From JAGOME01 sp039812375 (GTDB lineage: Bacteria; Actinomycetota; Actinomycetes; Actinomycetales; Dermatophilaceae): a stretch of DNA of 38,867 nucleotides. The position numbers were made by a program, and so were the translations under genes. The notes under the pieces were generated by a model, which saw nothing but the letters and a program-made list of their open reading frames with translations, ran no database searches and had not been told where the DNA came from. This document shows positions 1 to 6,814 of this stretch, piece after piece; the first letter of the stretch is position 1, and each line of letters opens with the position of its first letter. The stretch is from positions 1 through 38,867 of the forward strand of contig JBDIAO010000025.1 in NCBI GenBank assembly GCA_039812375.1, given 5' to 3'.

Positions 1-74
1 AGGTGGAAACCAAGCAGGTGGGGGATCGTGGCGATGAGTTCGCCGGGACCGCGGACGCGAGAGAAGTGGGCCAT
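1..74 (-). CDS. DUF4192 domain protein, 5' fragment
   Basis: Only the first 24 codons are in the window; the gene runs off the left edge. The reading begins MAHFSRVRGPGELIATIPHL and continues LGFH. The string 'GELIATIPHLLGFH' matches the conserved N-terminus of actinobacterial DUF4192 proteins, whose function is unknown. The ATG lies 6 nt after a CACAGT hexamer on the minus strand, consistent with a leaderless start. Family call rests on this short motif only. Confidence 0.65.
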   Translation of the reverse strand, partial: MAHFSRVRGPGELIATIPHLLGFH

Positions 75-124
75 GCCGCAACTGTGCTCCCCGGCGGGAC
101 CAGCGCCTGTCGCAGAACCGGATC

Positions 125-162
125 TGTGGACAAGCGCCATCTCGGCCCCGACCTGTGGATGA
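125..162. promoter_or_regulatory. two DnaA-box-like 9-mers
   Basis: On the minus strand 125-133 reads TTGTCCACA, the G+C-rich actinobacterial DnaA box form, and 154-162 reads TCATCCACA, one or two mismatches from consensus. They lie 29 bp apart upstream of the DUF4192 gene. The match is seen directly; binding is speculative, since two 9-mers do not make an origin. They could be a DnaA-regulated promoter or chance. Confidence 0.25.
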
Positions 163-194
163 CGGTAGCGGCCTGGGCGCGCAGGCCTGGGTCG

Positions 195-602
195 TCAGTG
201 CACGAGCGACGAAGGCACCGTCACCGGCGTGCCCACAGCGCCAGCCACGTGCGGACCTGGCTGCGTGGCGAACCCACGCCGGCTCTCCCATCCCAAGAAA
301 TCTTCGGTGACCGTGACCAGACCAGCAGCCAGCCAGGCGACAACCACTGCGTCATCGAGCAACCCCAGCGGTCCGAGAAGCGCCTCGGGCAGCGCGTCGA
401 GTGGTGACACCAGGTAGACCAGAGCACCAAGCATGAGCGCCAACTGGGTCGGCCCGGCGCCGGTGTAGTCACGCCGCAGCATCGCGCGGACCATGCGAGG
501 CAGGGAGATCACCCTGGTCATCATCGACGGCCCGCCGGGGCGGACTGCTGCCCGGAGGGCGCGGAACAGGTGGCGGAACATCGAAGTGGGCCTGCCGGCC
601 AT
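195..602 (-). CDS. YkvA-like (DUF1232) small membrane protein
   Basis: A 135-residue protein starting at ATG with a GGAGGAG ribosome binding site 4 nt upstream. The core around residues 40-95 has the DUF1232/YkvA signature: a hydrophobic stretch followed by 'YLVSPLDALPEALLGPLGLLDD', where the P-D-x-x-P and LDD positions are the family hallmark. DUF1232 proteins are small and membrane-associated with no settled function. The N-terminus is Arg-rich. It is followed at 120 bp by the DUF4192 gene on the same strand and preceded by an EcsC-like gene, so the three may be co-transcribed. Confidence 0.8.
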   Translation of the reverse strand: MAGRPTSMFRHLFRALRAAVRPGGPSMMTRVISLPRMVRAMLRRDYTGAGPTQLALMLGALVYLVSPLDALPEALLGPLGLLDDAVVVAWLAAGLVTVTEDFLGWESRRGFATQPGPHVAGAVGTPVTVPSSLVH

Positions 603-706
603 CGGGCTCCTCCATCAAGTGCGCCCGCCCGGGCGGGTGGGGTCCGCACCATCCAACGGGTGGGGTGCAGGGAGGATTCCTCACCCAGCCGTCGTCGGCC
701 GACTCG

Positions 707-1432
707 TCACCCAGTCGTTATCTGCCGCCCCAGGGGTGGGAAGTCGCGTCGGGCAGTGCGCGCGACGCGATGCAGGAGCCACGTGTCCAGCCCTCCACCG
801 ATGGCGCCACCGACGAGGGGCACGGCCCGCCCGAAACCGGTCAGCGAGGTCCGGCCGGTGGTCATGAGGATCCGGAAGCCGATCGCCTTGTTGAGGACCA
901 CGAGCGCCGGGGCCGGGAGCTGTTGAGTTGCCATGCTCGTCAGGTGCCCACTGGGCCGGGTAACGCCAGCCTTGGCGAGCACGTCCCCGGCGTCGGCCCC
1001 GACGAGGCACAGCAGCACGGCGGAGCGGACGGGTGGCTGTCCGAGGTCATATCCCCGCAGGGCTGCGATGGATGCCGCCATCCGGGTCGCGAGCAGGTGG
1101 AAGCCTGCGACATTGGCCGGCAGGGACACGGGCAGGACGACGAACCCTCCGATACTGGTGACGAACCCGCTGGCCCCGCCCAGAGTCAGGTGAGCGCTGA
1201 CAACCCGGTCGACCGCCTTCTCGGTGTCGCCACCGGAGCGGGCTCGGGCCCTGGCGACCACGGTGGCCGCGGAGTCGAAGGGGCCCATCCCGTCGATGCC
1301 GGCCGCCATGAGCCGCCCGACGAACCCGTTTGCCTGTGCTCCGTGCAACCCTTCGCTGTCGTTGTGGCGAGCCTGGTGGCGCACGCCCTTGTGGGCAAGC
1401 GAGCGGTCGTCGTGCTTGTGGCTGTCGAACAC
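707..1432 (-). CDS. EcsC family protein
   Basis: A 241-residue protein with a GTG start preceded by GCGGAG at 4 nt. Residues about 65-230 fit the EcsC family: a Gly/Ala-rich hydrophobic helical region ('GGASGFVTSIGGFVVLPVSLPANVAGF'-like), then a Leu/Val-rich segment before 'NKAIGFRIL' and the closing 'AVPLVGGAIGGGLD'. EcsC is known from the Bacillus ecs ABC locus but its biochemical role is unclear; stand-alone copies are common in actinobacteria. No ABC transporter lies nearby. The first 40 residues are charged and His-rich and look like a soluble tail. Confidence 0.75.
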   Translation of the reverse strand: MFDSHKHDDRSLAHKGVRHQARHNDSEGLHGAQANGFVGRLMAAGIDGMGPFDSAATVVARARARSGGDTEKAVDRVVSAHLTLGGASGFVTSIGGFVVLPVSLPANVAGFHLLATRMAASIAALRGYDLGQPPVRSAVLLCLVGADAGDVLAKAGVTRPSGHLTSMATQQLPAPALVVLNKAIGFRILMTTGRTSLTGFGRAVPLVGGAIGGGLDTWLLHRVARTARRDFPPLGRQITTG

Positions 1433-1700
1433 AGTGCTCCGCTCTCTGCGCCGGTCAAGCCCAGTGGCGCGGTGTGGTCGTAGGTGGCGGCGCCGGGCAC
1501 GCGGCGTCGCCGTGCATCCGACGGACTCGAGACAGTCCTGCGCATCTTCCCACGCCCAGGACCTCCGCGGATGAGCCGCACTTCCCGTTACCTCCCCCGG
1601 ACCTCACGATTTCGGGATGATCCCGAAACTCTGGGGACACCCCGGAAGGTTTCCGAGCAGTCGCCACGCTTTCGGGGTGTCACCGATGTCCTGCGAGATA
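1433..1700. other. intergenic region with no gene seen
   Basis: No convincing coding sequence lies between the EcsC-like start and the repeat block downstream of hemW; frames here lack recognisable motifs and ribosome binding sites. The only clear structure is a cluster of short perfect hairpins at 1610-1655, annotated separately. Confidence 0.6.
1610..1655. repeat. cluster of three perfect inverted repeats
   Basis: Three back-to-back stem-loops each have a 3-nt loop: TTTCGGGA-TGA-TCCCGAAA (1610-1628), GGGG-ACA-CCCC (1633-1643) and CGGAA-GGT-TTCCG (1643-1655). They lie about 180 bp upstream of the EcsC-like start and 115 bp past the hemW stop. The first 8-bp palindrome could be a repressor operator or part of a terminator. 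No U-tract follows on either strand. Confidence 0.55.
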
Positions 1701-1780
1701 GCCGGCGGGCTCAGCCCGGAGCCGGCGGGCTCAGCCCGGAGCCGGCGGGCTCAGCCCCCAGCCGGCGGGCTCAGCCCCCC
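1701..1780. repeat. 4 x 20-bp tandem repeat at the hemW stop codon
   Basis: Four contiguous 20-bp units of GCCGGCGGGCTCAGCCCGGA; the last two differ only at their final bases. The hemW stop (1771-1773) lies in the fourth unit. Each unit contains GGGCT-C-AGCCC, and adjacent units form GAGCC-GGCG-GGCTC, so the transcript could fold into several alternative GC-rich hairpins. A terminator-like role for hemW is possible, but there is no U-tract. Confidence 0.85.
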
Positions 1781-2994
1781 AGAAGGAGCCGGCGGACGAC
1801 GAGATCAGCGAGCAGCCGGCCCCTCCGGGTGAGGATGACACGTCGGCCCTCGACCAGCGCCACCTCGTCGACGAGACCATCAGCGGCCAACCCGGCCAGG
1901 ACGCCACGTCCAGCCGCAGGCACCGTCGCCACTGCCAGACCCGCACGCAGCCGCACCCCCAGGAGCACCGCCTCATCGAGCCGCTGATCGGCGGTCAGCA
2001 CTTCCCGGCCGGCCGCAGGCGAGACCCCCGAGCCCAGGCGGGCGGCATACGCCCGGGGATGCTTGACGTTCCACCACCGCACCCCACCGATATGGCTGTG
2101 CGCCCCAGGCCCGATCCCCCACCAGTTGGCCCCCCGCCAGTAGGCGAGGTTGTGTCGACTTCGCCCCTGCTGCGAGCGCGCCCAGTTGCTGATCTCATAC
2201 CAGTGATACCCGGCCGCATCGAGGACCTCGTCCGCGAGTTCGTACTTCGCTGCCTCGTCGTCATCGCGGGGCCACGCCAGCTCCCCTCGGCGCATCCGCC
2301 GGTGCAGGGCGGTGCCCTCCTCGACGGTGAGCGCGTACGCCGAAATGTGGCCCGGATCGAGCTCCACCGCTGCATCGAGAGTGCATCGCCAGTCGGGCAG
2401 GCTCTCCCCCGGTGTGCCATAGATGAGGTCGAGGCTCGTCGCAAGCCCAGCACGTTGTGCTGCCCGCACCGCGATGCTGACCCGCGCCGGGTCGTGGGTG
2501 CGCTCCAAGGTGGCCAGGACGTGCGGGACGGCACTTTGCATGCCCATCGACACCCGGGTGAAGCCGCCATCAGCCAAGGTCGTCAGGTATGCCGCGTCGA
2601 CGGAGTCCGGGTTGGCCTCGGTGCTCACCTCCGCCCCGTCGACCAGTCCGAAGCGCTCTCTGATGCCGTCGAGCACCCTGACCAGGTCTGCTGCCGGCAA
2701 GACCGTCGGCGTGCCACCGCCGAAGAACACCGTCTCCACCGCCGGGGTCTGCGCTCCGAGCACGTGCGCGGCGAGGTCGAGCTCGGCGAGGGCGCTGGCT
2801 GCGTAGGAGTCAGTCGTGGCACCCCGACCGAGCTCGGCGAAGGTGTAGGTGTTGAAGTCGCAGTAGCCACAACGGACCCTGCAGTACGGCACGTGGACAT
2901 ACACCGACAGGCTCGTCCTGGGCAGCGTTCCCAGGGCAGCGTCTGGGAGCTCGCCACTGGGCGGTCCCGGTTCTCCCTCGGGCAGGTGCGGCAC
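1771..2994 (-). CDS. hemW: radical SAM heme chaperone HemW
   Basis: A 407-residue protein. Residues 33-45 carry the radical-SAM cluster motif 'VHVPYCRVRCGYC' with Cys38, Cys42 and Cys45 (CX3CX2C), followed by 'DFNTYTF', typical of HemW rather than the oxidative HemN. The 'FFGGGTPT' SAM-binding loop and a C-terminal HemN_C-like winged helix (about 300-400) are present. HemW inserts heme into respiratory proteins and lacks coproporphyrinogen oxidase activity; this subfamily assignment is knowledge-based. The GTG start is chosen because TACGAT lies 6 nt upstream (3001-3006, minus), predicting a leaderless mRNA. It is divergent from the cyclodeaminase-like gene. Confidence 0.93.
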   Translation of the reverse strand: MPHLPEGEPGPPSGELPDAALGTLPRTSLSVYVHVPYCRVRCGYCDFNTYTFAELGRGATTDSYAASALAELDLAAHVLGAQTPAVETVFFGGGTPTVLPAADLVRVLDGIRERFGLVDGAEVSTEANPDSVDAAYLTTLADGGFTRVSMGMQSAVPHVLATLERTHDPARVSIAVRAAQRAGLATSLDLIYGTPGESLPDWRCTLDAAVELDPGHISAYALTVEEGTALHRRMRRGELAWPRDDDEAAKYELADEVLDAAGYHWYEISNWARSQQGRSRHNLAYWRGANWWGIGPGAHSHIGGVRWWNVKHPRAYAARLGSGVSPAAGREVLTADQRLDEAVLLGVRLRAGLAVATVPAAGRGVLAGLAADGLVDEVALVEGRRVILTRRGRLLADLVVRRLLLGG

Positions 2995-3000
2995 CGCGCC

Positions 3001-3006
3001 ATCGTA
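3001..3006 (-). promoter_or_regulatory. -10 element for leaderless hemW
   Basis: Minus-strand TACGAT ends 6 nt before the hemW GTG, the spacing that puts transcription and translation starts together. No strong -35 is visible. Confidence 0.5.
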
Positions 3007-3041
3007 GGTCGATCACCGAGAAGGCCGACGCGACTGCGCGC

Positions 3042-3047
3042 TAGCGT
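3042..3047 (+). promoter_or_regulatory. -10 element for the cyclodeaminase-like gene
   Basis: TAGCGT lies 7 nt upstream of GTG 3055. This favours 3055 over the in-frame GTG at 3046, which overlaps the hexamer. Confidence 0.5.
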
Positions 3048-3054
3048 GGGCTGC

Positions 3055-3996
3055 GTGCGTTTCCTCACCGATGCCGATGTCCGGACTGCCACCCCGCGCC
3101 TGACCGAGCTCGTCGACCTCGCCGAGGAGGGGCTTGTCGCTCTCGCACAGGGCCGTGCGGAGGTCCCACCGAAGCCGGCCGTGCACACCTCCCCGACGAT
3201 GTTCGCCAACGCCATGCCCGCCGCATACCCACAGCGGAACCTCCTCGGCTGCAAGTGGATCAGCCTCGTACCCGACAACCCGACCCGTGGTCTGCCGACC
3301 GCGAACGGGCTCATGGTCGTCAACGACGGCACGACCGGTGTCCCGGTGTGCGTCATGGCGGCCGGTGAGCTTACGGCGGTGCGCACCGCCGCGGTCACTG
3401 GGGCCTGCGTGCGCCGGCTCGCCCGCACAGGGCCGGTGACGTTCCTCGGCGCGGGGGTCCAGGCTCGTTCGCACCTGCGCGTCTTGTCAGCCTTGGGGGT
3501 CCCCGAAGTGCGGGTGTGGGCCCGCCGTCGAGCAGCCCTCGACGAGCTCGTCCGGGATGCGGCACACCAAGCCCCCGCACTGACAATCATCCCGATGAAC
3601 TCCGCACAGGCAGCCGTCCGAGAGGCCACGGTCGTCATCTCCGGCTTGACGATCGGACTGACCCAGACTCGGCTCTCACCGTCGTGGCTGGCGCCACAGG
3701 CATTGCTCCTGCCCCTGGACTATGCGAGCTCGGTCGGGCCCGACATCGCTGAGGCCGCGGACATGCTCGCAACCGACGACGTCGTCCAGTTCCAGGCGGT
3801 CCGGGCCGAACGGGCCAAGCTCGGCGACTACCCCACCCCCACGACGTGGACCGGACACGCCTTGACCGGACCACGCCCGGACGGCCTCGTCGTCGTCGTC
3901 AACCTCGGCTCGGCGATCGGCGACCTGCTCGTCGGGGACGCCATCGCCACCCGCGCGGCAGACCTCGGCTTGGGCACGGTGCTGCCAGGCACCTGA
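3055..3996 (+). CDS. ornithine cyclodeaminase / mu-crystallin family protein
   Basis: A 313-residue protein with the family architecture: an N-terminal dimerisation part with 'PAVHTSP' and 'CKWISLVPDNPTRGLPTANGLMVVND' (about 40-90), then a Rossmann domain starting 'GPVTFLGAGVQARSHLRVL' (about 125-145) with the GxGxQ-type NAD(P) loop. Family members are ornithine cyclodeaminases, alanine dehydrogenases, ketimine reductases or opine-pathway enzymes. No neighbouring amino-acid operon narrows the substrate, so I leave it open. The frame stays open far upstream, antisense to hemW; that part is rejected because conservation and the -10 hexamer both point to 3055. Confidence 0.85.
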   Translation: MRFLTDADVRTATPRLTELVDLAEEGLVALAQGRAEVPPKPAVHTSPTMFANAMPAAYPQRNLLGCKWISLVPDNPTRGLPTANGLMVVNDGTTGVPVCVMAAGELTAVRTAAVTGACVRRLARTGPVTFLGAGVQARSHLRVLSALGVPEVRVWARRRAALDELVRDAAHQAPALTIIPMNSAQAAVREATVVISGLTIGLTQTRLSPSWLAPQALLLPLDYASSVGPDIAEAADMLATDDVVQFQAVRAERAKLGDYPTPTTWTGHALTGPRPDGLVVVVNLGSAIGDLLVGDAIATRAADLGLGTVLPGT

Positions 3997-4054
3997 CGAG
4001 CGAGCCCAGCTGCTCGACCCGCGACTGCGCTGCAACTGTGATGTCGAACCCGCT

Positions 4055-4060
4055 TACCAT
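4055..4060 (+). promoter_or_regulatory. -10 element for the tyrosine phosphatase gene
   Basis: TACCAT sits 6 nt before GTG 4067, the arrangement of leaderless actinobacterial genes. No clear -35. Confidence 0.5.
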
Positions 4061-4066
4061 GACCCG

Positions 4067-4852
4067 GTGACGCAGAACCGCTGGATCGAACTCGACGGTG
4101 TCGTCAACATGCGCGACCTCGGGGGGCTGCCCACCCTCACCGGCGGGCAGGTCCAGCGCCGCCGGCTCATCCGCTCGGACAATCTCCAGGACCTCTCCGG
4201 TGACGATGTCCGTCACGTCGTCGAGATCCTCGGCGTGAGTGACATCCTCGACCTGCGCACTGAGACCGAGGTACACGTCGAAGGCCCGGGTCCGTTGTGG
4301 GCGGTGGAGTCGCTGCGTCACCACCACCACTCACTCGTGGGCAACCAGTTGTTCAAGGCTGCCGACGCGCTCGCTTTGAGGGAGCACACCGAGAGCCTCG
4401 CACCGAAGCGGGACGCGGCATTCTGGACTAACCATTACCTGGGCTATCTGACGGATCGTGGCGCCGCCGTCTCGGCGGCTCTGTCGGTGATCGCGACGTC
4501 GGGGGGTGCGACGATCGTCCACTGTGCGGCCGGCAAGGACCGGACGGGCACTGTCGTCGCGCTGGCGCTGGACGTCGCGGGCGTCGCCCACCACGACATC
4601 GTCGCCGACTACGCCTTGAGCGCCCAGAGACTGCCGCAGATCTTCGCACGCCTGCGCACCAGCGAGCTCTATGGAGCGGCGCTCTCGCGGCAGACCCTCG
4701 CCGACCAGGAGACCCACCCCGAGACTATGGCCGCGATGCTCAAGGTGATGACGGACAGCTTCGGCGGCACACCGGGCTGGTTGCGCGGGCAGGGCTGGTC
4801 CGCGGGTGACGTCGACAGCCTGCGCCACAGGTTGACCGCCCCTGGATCTTGA
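4067..4852 (+). CDS. tyrosine-protein phosphatase (PtpB-like)
   Basis: A 261-residue protein with the DSP-like N-terminal 'GVVNMRDLGGL' (about 10-20) and the P-loop HCAAGKDRTG, in which Cys153 and Arg159 form the CX5R active site. This order and loop match the family containing Mycobacterium PtpB (HCFAGKDRTG), which act on phosphotyrosine, phosphoserine/threonine or phosphoinositides. There is no signal peptide or membrane segment, so any export would be leader-independent. It faces a convergent DUF4442 gene 12 bp away, leaving almost no room for a terminator. Start supported by the -10 hexamer at 4055-4060. Substrate not predictable. Confidence 0.88.
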   Translation: MTQNRWIELDGVVNMRDLGGLPTLTGGQVQRRRLIRSDNLQDLSGDDVRHVVEILGVSDILDLRTETEVHVEGPGPLWAVESLRHHHHSLVGNQLFKAADALALREHTESLAPKRDAAFWTNHYLGYLTDRGAAVSAALSVIATSGGATIVHCAAGKDRTGTVVALALDVAGVAHHDIVADYALSAQRLPQIFARLRTSELYGAALSRQTLADQETHPETMAAMLKVMTDSFGGTPGWLRGQGWSAGDVDSLRHRLTAPGS

Positions 4853-4864
4853 CGTCCCGGCACG

Positions 4865-5329
4865 TCACCGAGTCGGGCGCTCGGTCACGTGCAGGGTGAT
4901 GACCCCCTGGACGACGACGACGCCGTCGGTGCGGACCGCCCGCACGCGCACCGGGACCTCGCCGACGTCGACCCAGTCGGCTGGGTCCGTGTCAGCGGTG
5001 CAGAGGATGTCACTCGTCGCCTTCGCGGTGTAGTCCACGCTCATCCCCTTGGGGATCCACCGCCGGTCGTCCCTGACCGTCGACTCCGCGAGCAACCCCA
5101 TCGCCGCCTCGAGGCCGTTACAGATCGCGATGACGTGCACTGTCCCGATGTGGTTGGTCACGGCCCGGCGCTTGCGGACGACGACCTCGGCGTGGTGCGA
5201 GCGCGCGTCACGGACCCACGGCCGCACACTGGCGAAGTAGGGAGCCTTGCGGGCGAAGAGAACCGAGAAGGCCAGTCGTCCGCCGGGCAGGGCGGTGAGC
5301 TTGCAGTAGAGGTCAGCGGTCGCCGTCAC
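4865..5329 (-). CDS. DUF4442 hotdog-fold protein (putative acyl-CoA thioesterase-like)
   Basis: A 154-residue protein of the single-hotdog DUF4442/YiiD_C group. Visible signs are 'GGRLAFSVLFARKAPYFASVRP' near residue 15-38, 'HIGTVHVIAICNGLEAAMG' (about 80-98), resembling the hotdog helix that begins with the catalytic-type H/N region, and the strand 'IPKGMSVDYTAKATSDI'. Related proteins are thioesterases or acyl-CoA-binding, but activity is unproven for DUF4442. GTG start; TAACAT lies 8 nt upstream (5338-5343, minus). It is divergent from a Nudix gene with only 51 bp between. Confidence 0.75.
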   Translation of the reverse strand: MTATADLYCKLTALPGGRLAFSVLFARKAPYFASVRPWVRDARSHHAEVVVRKRRAVTNHIGTVHVIAICNGLEAAMGLLAESTVRDDRRWIPKGMSVDYTAKATSDILCTADTDPADWVDVGEVPVRVRAVRTDGVVVVQGVITLHVTERPTR

Positions 5330-5337
5330 AAGGCGTT

Positions 5338-5374
5338 ATGTTACCCACCGGTATGTCGTGTGCTCGTCTAGCGT
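5338..5374. promoter_or_regulatory. back-to-back -10 elements of divergent leaderless promoters
   Basis: Within the 51-bp divergent gap, minus-strand TAACAT (5338-5343) lies 8 nt from the DUF4442 start and plus-strand TAGCGT (5369-5374) lies 6 nt from the Nudix ATG. The two promoters must overlap physically, so they could compete for polymerase. Confidence 0.5.
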
Positions 5375-5380
5375 GAGCAG

Positions 5381-5968
5381 ATGCGCCCTGGTGTCCCCCG
5401 CGCGACCCCCGGTTTCCCGGAGCCGCGCCGTTTCGTGCCTCCGGAACCGTCCGAGCGTCCTACCCACCGGCGACGGGCGGTGCGTGTGTTCGTTCGCGAC
5501 CCGGCCGGGCGGCTGCTGCTCTTCCAGGACTCCGACCTGGGGATGGACCCGGTCGTGCACTGGTGGGTCACTCCGGGCGGCGGGGTCGAGGAGGGCGAGT
5601 CGGACGTCGATGCCGTGGTCCGCGAGCTCTTCGAGGAGACCGGGCTGCGGTTGACCACCGCGGACGTCATCGGCCCGCTCGCCGCCCGACACGTCATCCA
5701 CGGCTACTCCGACCAGGTGACCCTGCAGGAGGAGATCTTCTTCGCCGTGGAGGTGGCCCCGTTCGAGGTCGACACGAGCGGACACACCGCGCAAGAGCTT
5801 GAAGTCGTGCACGACATCCGGTGGTGGAGCCGCGCCGAGCTCGAGAGCCGTGAGGACGACGTCTGGCCCCGGTCGCTGGAGGCGCTGCTCGCACTGGCAG
5901 ACACCCACGTGCCTGGGACACCCTCCCGTCGGCTGCCGCCGAGCGAGGAGTCGACGCTGCCGTCCTGA
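5381..5968 (+). CDS. Nudix hydrolase
   Basis: A 195-residue protein. The Nudix box GX5EX7REUXEEXGU lies at about residues 67-89, read as 'GGVEEGE', 'SDVDAVV', 'RELFEETGL', so the metal-binding glutamates are intact. It would hydrolyse a nucleoside diphosphate linked to another moiety; the substrate is not evident. The N-terminal 25 residues are Pro/Arg-rich. The C-terminal tail after 'LEALLALADTHV' looks disordered. Followed 30 bp later by a thioesterase-like gene with its own -10. Confidence 0.9.
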   Translation: MRPGVPRATPGFPEPRRFVPPEPSERPTHRRRAVRVFVRDPAGRLLLFQDSDLGMDPVVHWWVTPGGGVEEGESDVDAVVRELFEETGLRLTTADVIGPLAARHVIHGYSDQVTLQEEIFFAVEVAPFEVDTSGHTAQELEVVHDIRWWSRAELESREDDVWPRSLEALLALADTHVPGTPSRRLPPSEESTLPS

Positions 5969-5985
5969 CTGACCGGCAACCTCGA

Positions 5986-5991
5986 TAAGTT
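5986..5991 (+). promoter_or_regulatory. -10 element for the thioesterase-like gene
   Basis: TAAGTT lies 7 nt upstream of ATG 5999, predicting a leaderless transcript separate from the Nudix gene. Confidence 0.45.
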
Positions 5992-5998
5992 CGGCGGT

Positions 5999-6799
5999 AT
6001 GGCCTTCTTCGAACGGATCGACGCAACTCGGTTCGCGGCGACCGAGCACGTCAGTGGCGCTTGGGCGATCGACGAACAGCACGTCGCGCCGGTCCTGGGC
6101 TTGCTCGCCCATGTCGTCGAGACCGACCGGGATTCCCGCCGCGACGATGGTCCGGTCATCGGCCGTCTTTCCTACGACATCCTCGGCACCTTGCCGGTGG
6201 AGGAGGTCAGCACCCGAGTTCGGGTTCTGCGCGCTGGGCGGACGATCGAGCTCGTCGAGGCGCGAGCCGCCCACGGGGGCCGTGATGCCGTCGCGCTCCG
6301 GGCGTGGCTCATGGCCGAGCGGGACACAGCGACGTTGCGGGGCACCGCCTTCCCGTCGATCCCCGGCCCAGAGGAGATGGCTCGGATCGATCCGGGTCAG
6401 CGCTGGCCCGGCGGCTTCATCTCCTCGGTGGACGTGCGCCGCTGCCGTCTCGAACCCGGCCGGGCCGCATTCTGGGTCCGCTCGCAGCAGCCACTTCTCG
6501 AGGGCGAGCCGGTCGGTCCGCTCGCGCACTTCACCCGGCTGCTCGACATCGCCAACGGCATGGCGGTGCGCGCGGACCCGCACCTGGTGCACTTCCCCAA
6601 CCTCGATCTGACGGCGCACTTCTTCGCCCAGCCGGCGGGCGAGTGGGTTGGCTTCGACACGACGGTCTCGTTCGGGTCCGCGGGCATCGGCCTGACCTCA
6701 AGCGTGCTGCACGACAGCGCTGGGCCGGTCGGCACGCTCAACCAGATCCTCACCATCCGGCCACGCGGATCCTCAGCGACCCGGCCACCCAGTTCCTGA
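5999..6799 (+). CDS. thioesterase family protein (double hotdog, 4HBT_3-like)
   Basis: A 266-residue protein, the length of a fused double hotdog. Features include 'VSGAWAIDEQHVAPVLGLLAHVVE' in the first half, the strand 'GRLSYDILGTLPVEEVSTRVRVLRAGRTIELVEA' (TesB-like hotdog 1), and in the second half 'SPLLEGEPVGPLAHFTRLLDIANGMAV'-type and 'FPNLDLTAHFFAQPAGEWVGFDTTVSFG' (hotdog 2, with the LDLT/H segment typical of the TesB/4HBT_3 group). Expected activity is acyl-CoA hydrolysis in the cytoplasm; substrate unknown. The stop is 15 bp from the convergent lepA stop. Confidence 0.8.
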   Translation: MAFFERIDATRFAATEHVSGAWAIDEQHVAPVLGLLAHVVETDRDSRRDDGPVIGRLSYDILGTLPVEEVSTRVRVLRAGRTIELVEARAAHGGRDAVALRAWLMAERDTATLRGTAFPSIPGPEEMARIDPGQRWPGGFISSVDVRRCRLEPGRAAFWVRSQQPLLEGEPVGPLAHFTRLLDIANGMAVRADPHLVHFPNLDLTAHFFAQPAGEWVGFDTTVSFGSAGIGLTSSVLHDSAGPVGTLNQILTIRPRGSSATRPPSS

Positions 6800-6814
6800 G
6801 CGGGACTTGCGGAT

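Noticed and set aside
1433..1770. A small gene between the EcsC-like gene and hemW
   Set aside because: Open frames exist on both strands but lack ribosome sites, leaderless hexamers and recognisable residues, and they run through the tandem repeat.
1701..1780. A CRISPR array
   Set aside because: The 20-bp units are contiguous and have no spacers; it is a simple tandem repeat.
2059..3054. Long upstream extension of the cyclodeaminase-like gene
   Set aside because: It is antisense to hemW. The family N-terminus and the -10 hexamer both place the start at 3055.
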